Of a stretch of 64,000 nucleotides of DNA, positions 44,490 through 56,001 are shown piece by piece. This DNA is from Notamacropus eugenii (lineage: Eukaryota; Chordata; Mammalia; Diprotodontia; Macropodidae). Within the stretch, counting starts at the first letter, position 1; every line of letters begins with the position of its first letter. The notes beneath the pieces are model-generated. The model was given only the letters and a program-made list of their open reading frames with translations, was not told the origin of the DNA and did not search any database. The position numbers and the translations under genes were made by a program. Location of the stretch: positions 60,412,385 through 60,476,384 of the forward strand of contig NC_092876.1 of assembly GCF_028372415.1 (NCBI RefSeq), written 5' to 3'.

Positions 44490-44748
44490 CCAGGGCATTG
44501 AGGTGGAGTCCTGGACTTGGAATCAGCAAGACTCATCTTCATGAGTTCAAATCCAACCTCAGACACTTGCCAGCTGTGTGACCCTGGGGCAAGTCACTTC
44601 ACTCTGTTTGCCTCAGTTTCCTCACCTGTAAAATGGTTTAGAGAAGAAAATGGCAAGCCACGCCAGTATCTCTACCAAGAAAACCCCAAATGGGGTTATG
44701 AAGAGTCAGATTGAAACTACTCAATAGCAACAACCATAGTGTCAGGAC
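44490..44748 (+). mobile_element. Mar1/WALLSI-type CORE-SINE
   Basis: 'catgagttcaaatccaacct', 'gagaagaaaatggcaagcca' and tail 'ggttatgaagagtcagattg', ending in a CAACAA-rich stretch. Confidence 0.9.
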
Positions 44749-44749
44749 T

Positions 44750-45140
44750 TGAACCCATGACCCCCTGTTACCAAACCCTGCACTTAACTCTTCTCATTCA
44801 CAAGGGAAATAAAAAGAACTTGTGGCCCCAGGGAAATGGTGAGCCCAATAGATAAGCATTCCTTGGGGTTTTATTGAAAACCAGAAGGCAAATCCTTTCC
44901 AAAGTGGTTTCTATGCCAAGCTTTTGAGCAGCGGGCAGTTTTCTTCTTCTGTCACTACCAACTCAGAAAAGCCAAAGGAGGGAGGTATGATCTAATTCTG
45001 TAGCCTGGGGAGTGAGTCCTGAATAGTGAAGAGACTGCCTCCTATCTGGCAAGTCCTAAGGGAAATATGGAAAGGAGTCCATCCTGGTTTTGTTGCACGA
45101 TATTTCACTCTTCTGGGTCTCCCTTTTTTCATCTCTTCAA
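44750..45140. other. Unassigned sequence
   Basis: No gene or confident repeat. Confidence 0.3.
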
Positions 45141-45149
45141 GAGGGAAGC

Positions 45150-45460
45150 TGCAGAGAGCAGGGCAAGAGGTCACAAGACCTAGGTTTGAATCCCATCTCT
45201 GTTCCTTACCCCCTGTGAGCAAGGTGCTCAGTCTTCCTGTGCCTCAGTTTCCTCAACTATAAAATGAGGAGATTGGACAAAATGGCTTCAGAACTTTATG
45301 AGCTGCTGTTGTTTCCCCCTAGCAGAATGTAAAGTCCTTGAAGGCAAATCCTTTTGTCTCACAAAAGTCTTTTGCCCTTCCCCCAACACCCCCTCCCCAC
45401 CAGTGCCTAACCTAGACCCTTGGAATAAAGCAGGAAATTAATTGTTGATGGATAGATAGT
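45150..45460 (+). mobile_element. MIR (+) and L2 (+) 3' end
   Basis: 45165-45290 is a MIR ('cctcagtttcctcaactata'). 45315-45450 is an L2 terminus ('gtaaagtccttgaaggcaaa'). Confidence 0.65.
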
Positions 45461-45769
45461 TCAGTGGAATTTGCTCTGAGGCATATCCAAAGAGGCTTTA
45501 AAAAAAAACCATAATCCCCAATCTTATACCAACATATTTATCCAGGTGAAATCTGAATAATGAACATTATTAGATACTTCCCTAAGAAGGAGAGAAAGGG
45601 CAGTTTGAGGGGAGATGGAGGAAGTATTTCCAGGCAACTAGTTCCAGTTCAAGCCTTGGACCTTGGGTTTTGTTTGGGGTTTGTTTGGTTTTTAGCCATC
45701 AGTTGCCAAAGTCCCACATGGAACAGTAGAAAGAAAATGAATCTAGTACGAAAACCTCGTTTTGTATCA

Positions 45770-46080
45770 TGAACATTTATGGCAGTCTGGTAAAGCTAAC
45801 AGTCCTTCTCAGAATGAGGTTTTCAATGCAGAAAATAAGAGAATTGCAAAGAAAAGCACTTCTACCGAAATCCAGTTATCACAATATTTACAAAGCAAGC
45901 TCATAAGATCCAAAATGAATCTACCCTGTCCTAGAGTCAAAAGACCTGAGTTCAAATCTTACATCTGATGCTTACTACCCTTGTACCCTTAACCTGGCCT
46001 GGCCTCAGTTTCCTCAACTACAAAAGTATCCTTAGATCTTCAAGAAAAACTGTAGCGTCCCTGTTGCCTACCTTTCAAGC
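45770..46080 (+). mobile_element. hAT/MER5-like fragment then MIR
   Basis: 45775-45905 'ggcagtctggtaaagctaac' and 'ccttctcagaatgag' (hAT-like). 45930-46030 MIR ('gacctgagttcaaatcttac'). Confidence 0.5.
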
Positions 46081-46137
46081 CTGCTGAGAGCCAGGATCTT
46101 TGCAAACCCTAAAAAAAAAATGCTAGAGAAGTTCTGG

Positions 46138-46575
<438 letters not shown>

Positions 46576-46769
46576 CACCCAGCTGAATAGCCTTTGAGCA
46601 TTGGGCCCTGTGGATCTCTTGTCCAAGGACCAGAAACTCATCCTCTGGCTAAGTGAAGACTCCATTGCCCGAAGCCTTCCATTACTTTATACTATGGATG
46701 ACTTTATAGCATAGGAGGAAATCACAGATCCTTGGAAGTTTTAAGGTATTACCTCAGAATTTGCTTTAA

Positions 46770-47045
46770 CGTTTAATCATTACAATAATAACAGCTACCC
46801 TTTATATAGCACTTCATACTTAATGGTTTCAACAATTTGATTAATGATCAATATCTTTCGATCCTCACAACAGTCCTATGAGGTTAACTACTACTTTTAT
46901 CCCCATTTTACAGATGATGAAACTGAGACACCATGAGGTTAAGAGTTCAGAGTCATAGTTACCAAGTTTCCAAGGCAACGTTTAAACTTAGCTCTTCCTA
47001 ACTTGAAGTCCAGTGCTCTAGATACTGCACCATCTAGCACATCCA
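46770..47045 (-). mobile_element. MIR-type SINE
   Basis: 'ctttatatagcacttcatac', 'cattttacagatgatgaaac' and 'gatactgcaccatctagcac'. Confidence 0.82.
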
Positions 47046-47159
47046 AGGTCGGGGGCTAAGGAGGGTAGGAAGGACAAGTGTGGGCACTTGTGATGAGGCC
47101 CCAGGCCAGAAATGACTTCTAGACATGGGAATTAAGGAGCCAACTGACCCCTGGACTCA

Positions 47160-47740
47160 GGAAAAGCCAGGACATAGTCTTCACTCTAGGTTTAATTCCC
47201 TTGGCAACCTTGAGAGAGTGGTTCAATCTCTCAGGGCCTCCTTTTTTCTCATCTGTAAGAAAGAAAATCAGATGATTTAAAATAATTTCTGGCTCTCATA
47301 TTCTCTAGGATGTGCCCATTCTAGAGCTGGCTCACTCTAGACATGCCCAAAGGATGGTGACCAGGTTGGTAGAGGATCTGAACATAAAGTCATATGAACT
47401 ACAATATAAAGAATGATGTGAGCAGGGCAGAGGTTCTCTTTTGCCTTCATTTTACTCTCAGTGTTTATGGCACATAGTAGGCACTTAATAACTGTTTGTT
47501 GACTGACTGGTTGACAGAATCAGGATCATAGATTCAGAAATTTAGAGCCAGAAAGAAATCTGAGGTTATCTATGACTATAAGACACATGAGAGCAGGGAC
47601 AGCATGGTAGAAAGAGCACTGGATTTGGAATCAATTGCATATTTTAAAAAATATGTTATGACCGTGAGAAAAGTCAAACAATGAAATGGACTGCCTCCCA
47701 AGAAAACAAGCTCCCTATTACTGGAAGTACTCTAACAGCT
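47160..47740. mobile_element. MIR (+), L2 tail (+) and L3/SINE pieces
   Basis: 47205-47275 MIR CORE. 47465-47515 L2 terminus ('cacatagtaggcacttaata'). 47520-47575 antisense L3. 47600-47690 SINE head. Confidence 0.5.
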
Positions 47741-47754
47741 GCTTAAGATGCTAT

Positions 47755-47990
47755 GTTGCTGACGTTATTCAGTCCTATCTGACTCTCTGTGACCCCATTT
47801 GGGATTTTCTTGGCAAGGATACTAGAGTGATTTGCCATTTCCTTCTTCACCTCATTTTACAGATAAGGAAACTGAGGCAAAAAGGGTGAAGTGACTTGTT
47901 CAGCTAATAAGTGTCTGAGGCTGGATTTGAACTCAGGTCTTCCTCATTCCAGACCCAGTGCTCTAGCCATTGCACCACTAAGTTACCCCA
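47755..47990 (-). mobile_element. Mar1/WALLSI-type CORE-SINE
   Basis: 'ctgactctctgtgaccccat', 'ggattttcttggcaaggata' and 'tgaactcaggtcttcctcat'. Confidence 0.9.
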
Positions 47991-48625
47991 AGATAGTGCA
48001 GTATAGTAGAAGTCTCTTTGGATTTGGAGTCAAAGGATACGGATATGAATCCTGACTCAAACAATTCACTTCCCTGTCCAAGTCTCCATTTCTTCATCTG
48101 TAAGAAAGGAGGGGGCGGAGGGAAAATAGAGTTGGATATAATGATCTTTAAGATTCCTCTACTTTATAATTAATATAATTTTGTAAGAGATATCCAGTAG
48201 AATTTGGATTTCCCAGTATTTCATGGAGGTAGTCCCCACCCAGGCATTCCCGAGCCCCTGTAGCCTGGGAAATCATCTCAGAGTGGGAAACGAGAGTTGC
48301 TGGAAGGGGCTGGGGAGTGGGGTGCAGTCCCTTATATCAGCAAAAACCTAAGAATAAATGTTTGGGGGATGAGGAGAGGCAATGGGGTACACTGGGCACG
48401 ATCACAGAATTTGGAAAAATTTACCACCTATTTATCTTTGGCTAAGTCATTTCTCTTGTTTTTAGTCGTTGTTTTGGTTTCCTCATCTGTAAAATGATGG
48501 GAGTGCCTTCTAGTTCTAAATCTTAGTCCTAACTCTATCAGCACCTGCCTGAGTCACTTTAAGCAAGCCACTTCCCCTCAGTTTCCCTATCTGTAAAATG
48601 AGTTTAGTCATCTCAAAGGTCTCTT
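47990..48625 (+). mobile_element. MIR-type fragments
   Basis: 47995-48115, 48385-48520 and 48545-48625 each hold a plus-strand MIR CORE ('tttcttcatctgtaagaaag', 'ggtttcctcatctgtaaaat', 'ctcagtttccctatctgtaa'). The intervening stretch is unassigned. Confidence 0.6.
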
Positions 48626-48639
48626 TCAACAACTAACCC

Positions 48640-48990
48640 TTCGGGGGCAGCCCCTGGAAGCCCCTTCCATCTGAAAATGGTAGGAGTCTATGAGGGTAGA
48701 AGAAGGGACAGAGAGACGGTCAGGGAAAGCAGCCAGAACAGGAGTAAATAATTTACATTGATGAACTGGAGATAACATTGATTAGTAGGGGATTGAGTTC
48801 AGGCTCAGAGATGAAAGCTCATCCCAGGCACCCCCTGGGCTACCCAGAAAAACCAAGCCTCAGAGGGCAGTCGACCAGGGAGGGCTGAGGGGGGGTCCCC
48901 TTCAAGCCCTATTGGCTGCTGAGACCGCACCCCTGAAGTGATTCCCTTAGCAACAGCAGGGGCTACAAGGGATTACTTCTGGCTCACACA
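48640..48990. other. Repeat-poor block
   Basis: No repeat recognised. Contains an inverted CCAAT ('cctattggctgctgag') and 'cccttagcaacagcag' (RFX half-site). Possible conserved element. Confidence 0.3.
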
Positions 48991-48994
48991 GCAA

Positions 48995-49285
48995 AGAATA
49001 TCAGAGCTCCAAGAAATCTTTCAACTTGGAATAGTAAATCTGGAAAATGCCCTAAAACTGAGAATGTCAAAGTTAGAAGGGTCCTAAAGTATAGAATGTT
49101 AAGAGAAAGAGGGCCATAGAACATAGTATGTCAGAGCTGGAAGAGGCCTTAGAACACAGAATGTCAGAGCTGGGAGAGTCCTTAGAACCCAGGATGTTAG
49201 AGCTGAGAGGGACCTTAGAACACAGAATGTCAGAGCTGGGAGGGCCTTAGAACACAGAATGTCAGAGCTGGAAGAGATGTTAGAG
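48995..49285 (-). repeat. 33-bp minisatellite array, antisense
   Basis: About nine antisense units, the right six close to the common consensus ('aacacagaatgtcagagctg'). It joins an antisense MIR3 end at 49286-49400. Confidence 0.9.
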
Positions 49286-49414
49286 ACCATTTAGTCCAAC
49301 CTGTTCAATCACTGTGGCCAAGGTCACTCCAGAAGTTGAGGCTAGATCTCAGCTTTCTTGCCTCTGAGTCCACTACTCTGCAGTGTCTCTCCTCAGTTCC
49401 TTTTCTGTGGACAA

Positions 49415-49611
49415 TCCTCACCACCACCACCACCACCACCCTGCAGTGAGAAGGGAACCTTCTGGGCTCCCCAGGCCACCTCCTGCATACCATCCTGTCC
49501 TTCTCCCCTCCTCCCATTTCTATGCCTTGCACAAAACAGGCACTCAGTATTTCAATGTTTGCTGAATGAGGGAATGAATGATTCAGGGAATGAATGAAGA
49601 ATGAATGACAG

Positions 49612-49650
<39 letters not shown>

Positions 49651-49657
49651 ACACACA
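49415..49657 (+). repeat. (CAC)n, L2 tail with GAAT repeats, and (CA)n
   Basis: 49420-49440 is (CAC)7. 49515-49605 is an L2 terminus extended by GAATGAAT repeats. 49613-49657 is a CA run. Confidence 0.85.
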
Positions 49658-49783
49658 ACTTCCTGTTGGTGATGCCTCCTTGTAATGATAACTTCCTGTC
49701 ATTTGGCATCCCATCTCATTGACAACTTCCTGTCACTCCCACACAGCACCCCTCCCATCCAACTCCTGACCCCAACTTCCTGT
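49657..49783 (-). promoter_or_regulatory. Cluster of four identical ETS-type sites
   Basis: AACTTCCTGT occurs at 49657, 49690, 49724 and 49774. Its complement, ACAGGAAGTT, is the consensus ETS-family site. The first three are 33-34 bp apart. Function is inferred. It could also be the trace of an old tandem repeat. Confidence 0.5.
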
Positions 49784-50340
49784 CCCTGTTGGACTGTCCA
49801 GTTTCCCAAGCCGTCCCCTCTACCAGTTTTCTTTGCCTACCTTTCCCTTTCAAGGAGCTCTACTTTTCAAAGCATCCAGAGATCAAAAGTTGCTGCTCAT
49901 TCCAGTGTCTAGTTCATCCTTTGGGGTTTAGAGCTGAAAGGAAATGCACATGCCAAGTTCCCCCTGCCAGCCAGCATCTCCTCTTGACATGACACTAGGG
50001 AAATAGTCACATGCCACCTCCACCCCAGCCCCTATGTGGCCTCCCTGGATTGGAAAATCATCAGATCCCATGATGCTGGGCCATCTTCCCACAAAGCCCT
50101 CTCCCTCAGAGCCCTGCATCGCCAGCTGTACTCTGTCCTAAGCCACCCCGGAATTACCATTGACTTGGATTTGCATGTGGTTGGAGAGAGTTATTCTCTC
50201 CACTCCTGGAATCATGGCATTTTTCCCTCCCCAATCTCCACCCCCACCCCCCCATCCCAACCCTTTCTCTACAACAGGCAGGTTTTATAAAAAACAGAGC
50301 AGCTGCTTGGAGATTTGAGAGAAAAAATTCTGCACAGTTT
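49784..50340. other. Repeat-poor block with an octamer motif
   Basis: No recognised repeat. ATTTGCAT (about 50168-50175) is a perfect POU octamer. Two modest open frames lack domains. Possible conserved element. Confidence 0.3.
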
Positions 50341-50391
50341 CTAAGTCAGGGTGACAGGTCTCCTCCACAGGAAATTGTTTTTATGAAGTTC

Positions 50392-50407
50392 TCTCCCTCT
50401 CTCCCTT

Positions 50408-50442
<35 letters not shown>

Positions 50443-50560
50443 GTGTCTCTCTTTCTCTTTATCTCTCTCTCCCCTCTTTTCTTCTGTCTCTGTCTCCCTC
50501 CTCTTCTCTCTATCTCTGTTTCCCTGACTCCTTTCTATCTGTCTCTCTTCCCCCTCCCAT
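50392..50560 (+). repeat. TC-rich microsatellite
   Basis: Interrupted (TC)n with TCTG and TTCT variants. Polypyrimidine frames are artefacts. Confidence 0.9.
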
Positions 50561-50799
50561 CCTTTTAAAAGCATTTTTTCTATCCTGTGCAATGCAGACA
50601 CAGGGAGGAGCTACCATGGATGGACACACTCATTTCTCTGAAGTTTATGACAGTGTTCAAGTTTGTCTGACAGAAGCATCATCCCAATAATGAAGATAGA
50701 ATTTCAAGTTTGAGGACAAGCTAGCAAGCTAAGTTTGGCTAAGATGTACAATGTATAGAGGAAAATAGGATGAAAAAAATAGCCTGGAAAAACAGAAAC

Positions 50800-51510
50800 A
50801 CATTATCACAGATTTAGAGCTGGTGATCATGTAGTTCAATCCCATAATTTCATAGACAAGTAAACTGAAGCCCAGAGAGATTAGTGGACTTGCCAGAGAT
50901 TATATAATTAGATAGTAAGTGGTAGAACTCTGCATGGGAGCCACATGGTGGGACACCTTTCAAAACCATAGGCTAAGTTCTTTATCTTTTATCCTTGAAG
51001 CACTAGGGAGCCATGGAAGGTTTTTGAGCAGAGAAATGAGATGATGAGATGTGTCTTTGAAATAATAATTTGGTAACTGGATAAAGAACAAATTGGAGAA
51101 GGAAAAGACTAGAAGCTGTGAGTTCAGTTGGGAACCTATTGAAATGGTTCATGTAATTGAAGGTTTAAACCAATACTGGTGGTGTGAGTAGAAAGAAAGG
51201 GTCAAATTTGATAAGAGTTGTAAAGGAAGAAATGACAAGACCTGGCAATTGATCAAGTGTGGGGTGGCAGTGAGGAAGAGGAAAAAGGGATACATGGGAC
51301 TGACTTTGTGGATCCTAGTAACTGGAAAAATGGTGGTGCCCTCAATAAGAAACTGGGAAGTTTGGAAGAATGACTTTAGGAGGACGAAGATAAGACCTTT
51401 CATTTTGGACATAGTGAGTTTGAGGTGTCAATGGGATGTCCAAATGAAGATATCTGGCAGTAGTCAGAAATACAGGACTAGAGCTGGAAGAGAGATTATA
51501 ACTGGATATA
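50800..51510 (-). mobile_element. MIR3 (-) and antisense L2
   Basis: 50808-50945 is antisense MIR3. 50985-51500 is antisense L2 ('cactagggagccatggaagg', 'cattttggacatagtgagtt', 'tcaatgggatgtccaaatga'). Confidence 0.7.
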
Positions 51511-51744
51511 TTCGATTTGGATCTGCTCTTACTTGACCCCATAGTAGAGAAAAGTTGTTCACAGTTCCTTGAATATATGTACTCAAGTACCTATGAGGTC
51601 CTATTGAAAATATTTCCCCTAATTTGACTACTCATTCCATAGTTTTTCTTGTTGCTTCTCCAGTTGGGCCCTCTTTTCTCTGCTAATAGCAAGGTGTTGA
51701 CCTTTGACACACTATTGCTCACTGAGTTAGGATAATGAGGTTAA

Positions 51745-51880
51745 ATATCTACTATAGTATAATTTCAAGGAGGGCAGGGTCTATGTCAGATCTGTCTTTG
51801 TCTCTCCATAGCCTAGTATAGAGCCTTGTATATAGTAGGACATTTAATAAGTGTTATTTGGATTTAATTTGTATCTCAGA
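51745..51880 (+). mobile_element. L2 3' end
   Basis: 'ggagggcagggtctatgtca' and 'tatagtaggacatttaataa'. Confidence 0.75.
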
Positions 51881-51884
51881 TACT

Positions 51885-52290
51885 CACCACCACCCTCTTT
51901 TAAACCTAAGTCAATTCTACCCTTGCCAAAGAGCCCTAAAGGTGGCCCTTACAGAGAGCCGCCATCTTTTCTAGCTTTCTGTTCTAGGGAAAGAAGCTCA
52001 ATCCTCATTGATTCCCAATAGGGTACCCTTTTCCATCTGTAAGGCTGGCCTTGGAGACTTTCTCCATTTCCCCATTAATACCTGTTGGTTACATAAAAGA
52101 TCCATGGACCAAGTCTTGCATTTTCCAGTGCTCTGTCTTGTTAGAGTTCCAATGAAATCCTTACTGAAGGAGGCTTGGGTAATCTAATTGACATACCCTA
52201 GATCTCATACTGGGAATTGATCTCTGACCCGGGTCAGACCTCTGGGATCAACGTGAGAAAAAGCCCCAGCATTGAATACTTCAGCCAATA
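51885..52290. other. Unassigned sequence
   Basis: No gene or confident repeat. Confidence 0.3.
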
Positions 52291-52299
52291 CAATAAAAC

Positions 52300-52665
52300 A
52301 ATGTCAGAGCTAAAACATAGAACTTCAGAGGACGGGACCTTAGAACAGAGAATGTCAAAGCTGGGAGGGGCTTTAAAACATAAAACAAGCCTAGCATCCA
52401 GAATTTTGGAAATAGGAGAGTCCTTAGAACACAGAAGGTGAGAACTAGGAAAGTCCATAAAATATAGAATGGTAGATTTGGGGGGGGGGGGTGGGATTAC
52501 CTTAGAATATAGAATGTTATAGCTAGGAGGGGGGCCTTCAAAAAGAGACTATCAGAGCTGCCATGGGAAAGAAAACCTTGGAACAGAAAATGTCAGTTAG
52601 AGGGGGATATAAAATATGAGAACTGGACCGAGCCTTGGAACACAGAACATTAGTAGAATATCATA
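52300..52665 (-). repeat. 33-bp minisatellite array, antisense, decayed
   Basis: About ten units with insertions, including a G10 run (52482-52491) and irregular spacing, then an antisense MIR3 (52665-52760). Confidence 0.8.
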
Positions 52666-52849
52666 GAATATTAAACACAGAAGGGTCTTTAACAAGAAAT
52701 GATTGACCCATGCAGCTAATTTCTTTCAGAGTCAAGACCTGAATCCACGTCTCCTACCTCTCAGTCCTGGCTGGGCTCCTCCTACTTCTCTTCCATAGAC
52801 CTTCAGCCAGTAAGTGATACAGTTTAAAATGCTTTAGGAAAAAGATGGT

Positions 52850-53500
52850 GGTTTCCCTTCCCAAAATTCTGCTGAGAGCTGGCCAGAGGGGCTGAGAGCT
52901 AGGAGGAGAGCTCCCCCAGGCCTAGGGATGCTGTCCATTCCTTTCTCCACCCCCATCTCCTAATCATTCCTTTTTCCTCCTTCATCTGTGGTCTCTGGGT
53001 TGCCAGTAATTTACAAGTCTCTTACATTTTAAAACTTAATTTGCCAATTCCCCCTGGAGGCATTTTTTGTTCCCACAGACTGTCAGCCTGTCCAGGCCAC
53101 AGGAAGTGGAATCCATAAAGGTTTACATTTATTACAGGCTTTCAATTAGCTAAGCTTGAATAATGTGGCCCTTGAATCACCAAATCGATAAACCAGGAGT
53201 GTACATCAGCTTCTCCCAACCCCCTCTATGGACCACATCCCCTCTCCCTCCCACACCCCTTCCATTTCACTAGCCCTTTCCATATTTATTATCACTTAAA
53301 CAAATCTTTCAGAGGTACCCTGCACTTGACATGATTGAAGATCAGCCAGTCCTCTGGCCCTTTGCTGAAGTGCACAAATGTTAACTTGATACTAAGTTGC
53401 ATTTAAAGGTTCATCTTCTTTGATGCTGAATGGAAGCCTGGAAAATTGCTGAAGCCAAGAAGCAGAGCACATTTCCCCAAGCTACAGTAAGAGAATAGGG
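52850..53500. promoter_or_regulatory. Best candidate conserved non-coding element
   Basis: About 600 bp without recognised repeats. The core 53000-53200 is dense in homeodomain- and forkhead-type words: 'aaaggtttacatttatta', 'tttcaattagctaagcttga', 'caaatcgataaaccag'. No exon features. It lies 3-4 kb beyond the CAMK2N1 3' end, so an enhancer role is a reasonable guess. Confidence 0.4.
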
Positions 53501-53589
53501 CAGTCATAAATAGGAGTTAAATACAGAATTCATTAAGTTGGACCCCAAGTTCCAAGACAGCAGTTCTCTGTTCCTGAACAGGGCCCACC

Positions 53590-54100
53590 TCCCTTCTGAC
53601 CCTTAACTCAGACATGACCCATGACTGGCTCTGGAATTGAGGACCTGAGTTCAAATCCTGACTCTGAGGATTTAATCCAACAATTACTAAGTTCTTACCA
53701 GGTGCCAGGCAATCTACTTAGTACCTATGTGACCTTGGGCCAGAATCTTCCTAGACATCTTCACCAGTGAAAACAAGGGAATTGGACTAGATGATCACTA
53801 AGGTTCATTCAAACTTTGGGTCTGTGCTATGAGAAGGATCCCAATAAGAGGAAGTTGTTAAATAAGCAAATAAGAAAATGCCTAGGCAAAAAAAAAAACA
53901 AAGCCAAACTCTTAGGATTTAGAGATGCAAGAGACATTGGAACATATAACCTTAGAGCGAGAAGCAATGTAGCGTATTAGAGCTGGGTGCCCTGGATGAT
54001 AGGACGTAGGAGCTGAAAGGTCCCTTCCAAACCTCTCATTGCACAGAGGAAGAAACAGAAATCCCAAGGTGTTCCAGGAAATATGGGATGTAAATTGCAA
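53590..54100. mobile_element. MIR3 (+) and antisense L3/MIR3
   Basis: 53630-53835 is MIR3 with 'ggacctgagttcaaatcctg' and 'gaattggactagatgatcac'. 53915-54090 is antisense ('agctgaaaggtcccttccaa'). Confidence 0.65.
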
Positions 54101-54104
54101 AGCT

Positions 54105-54440
54105 GGACCTTAAATATATAGGTCCACTGATGCCAAAGCTTTGTCTGCAAGAATTTTTGACTAAAGAGAATTCAGGTCCAGGTGAGAGATCCAGCTGGGA
54201 GTAGCAGAGGCCATGATTTTGAGTAGACTGAAATACCCTCCCTTCCCCTCTCTCCTACAAAGGATTCTTTGCACATGGCCCTAACCCATCCACACCACCC
54301 ACCCCATCCCTGCTTAAGAAGTAGGAGAGAAAAAGGAGGCAGGGAATGACAAAGAGAAAGAAGATCTCATCTGAGGACACAACAGATTTCCCCAAGCACC
54401 CTGCCTCTAGTGCCTGTGGATTTCTGACTATCATTCCTAT
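54105..54440. other. Unassigned sequence
   Basis: No gene or confident repeat. Confidence 0.3.
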
Positions 54441-54449
54441 GTTGATTCA

Positions 54450-54680
54450 TATGATTAGACTTGTTATTATTAACACCCATGACAGTAATAGCAGCTCAGA
54501 TGTAGTGCTTTAAGGTTCACAAAGGCCTTTCCTTACAAAAGTCCTTCCAGTAATACTAGTATCATTATCCCTATTTTACAGATAGAAAAATTGAGGGAAA
54601 ACAATCTGCCCACATCACTACAGTTACAACCAAACTCAGCCCCGTTCTCAGATCTTCCAACTTGAGCCTACCGCTCTGGA
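54450..54680 (-). mobile_element. MIR-type SINE
   Basis: 'ctattttacagatagaaaaa' and flanking antisense CORE. Confidence 0.7.
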
Positions 54681-54699
54681 TCCCCAGTGCAATTGTTTG

Positions 54700-55040
54700 A
54701 GGAATCTTTGAGATCCTTCGGGTCATCTCTCAGTGACTGTCCCAGACCCCAGCTAGACACCAGGTTTCCCCTTTTCCCTCCCCTCCTCCCAGGCCCTGTC
54801 TTACCTGATGTCTGAGTCACACCTCTCCTGCTGTCACGGTGAGCAGTGTGTTGTGACTCCCCAGCCTGACAGTTTTACAACAAACATGTTAAGCTCACAG
54901 TTGGCAAAGCTAGTGAAAGATCCCGGGAGAAAAGCCCCTTGGAGTGAGTGATGGCCAAAATCCTCCCCCTCTAGAAAAAAAAAAAGGATCCCAGCATCCT
55001 TTGTACCACCCCACAATTTTTCCCCACTTGGAGGCTAACA
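54700..55040. other. Repeat-poor block
   Basis: No repeat recognised. Includes 'acaacaaacatgttaagctc' (forkhead-like). Possible conserved element. Confidence 0.3.
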
Positions 55041-55044
55041 CTCT

Positions 55045-55775
55045 TCAGCCCCATCCCCTTGAAGGACCACTTGAGGCGTGATGGGGCACAAATCAGAGGA
55101 AATAGGATCAAATTCCTGCTTAGACAATCCCTGGCTATGTACCCCTGCTCAAGTCAGAAATCATCCTGCAGTTGGAAAATGGAGGAGACTGTACTAGTAC
55201 CATGTACTTGTACCATGCAGCTCACCAGGCTGTGTGGAGAAAGACTTTTGCGTGAATTGCCAATGCCATTCTCAGGCTCATCCTGGGAGACCAGTTTATA
55301 GAATGCAGGCTCTGGGGTAAGGAGCAGAGATGCACACTGACTCAACGGGCTGCCACCGGCATTTTTCATCTCCTAAGCAAATTCTCACACTTCCCCTGAA
55401 ATTGTTCTGCCAGACTGGCACCTCGGGACCCAGCTCTAGGAAGGTGTTGGAGAGAGACAATGGCTCAGCAGCCACGCCTCGGAGGAGGAACAGGCCGCCT
55501 TTTCTCCTGAGCAGACTGGGGGCTGGGGAGATACAGTACACACAGATTCCCCTGGCCCTACCCCAAAAAAGGGAATGCTAGCCTAGTCCAACAACCGATG
55601 GCAGACATTACAAAGAGTGGGGGAGATTCCCCAAAGCAGTCCAACAAAGAACAGGCATTCACTGGGGCTCCCAACCCCAGCCCAGGCAAGAAAAGCCCTG
55701 CAGAAACCAGTTTGCCTCATTCCCCATCTGTGATCTCCCAAGAGTGACCACCTAACTGGTTTTTCCACTCTCTCC
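55045..55775. other. Mostly unassigned, with a SINE-like piece
   Basis: 55070-55200 resembles a decayed SINE. The overlapping open frames at 55296-55581 on both strands have no domain and no splice context. Confidence 0.35.
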
Positions 55776-55779
55776 CTTT

Positions 55780-55781
<2 letters not shown>

Positions 55782-55864
<83 letters not shown>

Positions 55865-55935
55865 CCCCTCCCCCCCTCTCTCTCCTTCTCTCTCTCTCTC
55901 CCTCTCTCTCTCTCCCCCCCTCCCCCCCTCTCCCC
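55782..55935 (+). repeat. (CT)n microsatellite just past the CAMK2N1 3' end
   Basis: About 80 bp of pure CT and then CCCCCCTC-interrupted CT. On the CAMK2N1 strand this is a purine (GA)n tract, beginning about 50 bp beyond the poly(A) signal. Confidence 0.97.
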
Positions 55936-55995
55936 ACCACCCAATGAACCACAGAAAAAAGGCACAAACAAAGGTTAGACACAGGAACAGTTCCT

Positions 55996-56001
55996 TTTAT
56001 T
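55996..56001 (-). terminator. CAMK2N1: CAMK2N1 polyadenylation signal
   Basis: AATAAA on the minus strand, in the context 'gtacaataaaagg'. Cleavage is expected 10-30 bases further, about 55970-55985. It is the only canonical signal I found at a suitable distance from the stop codon. Confidence 0.75.
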
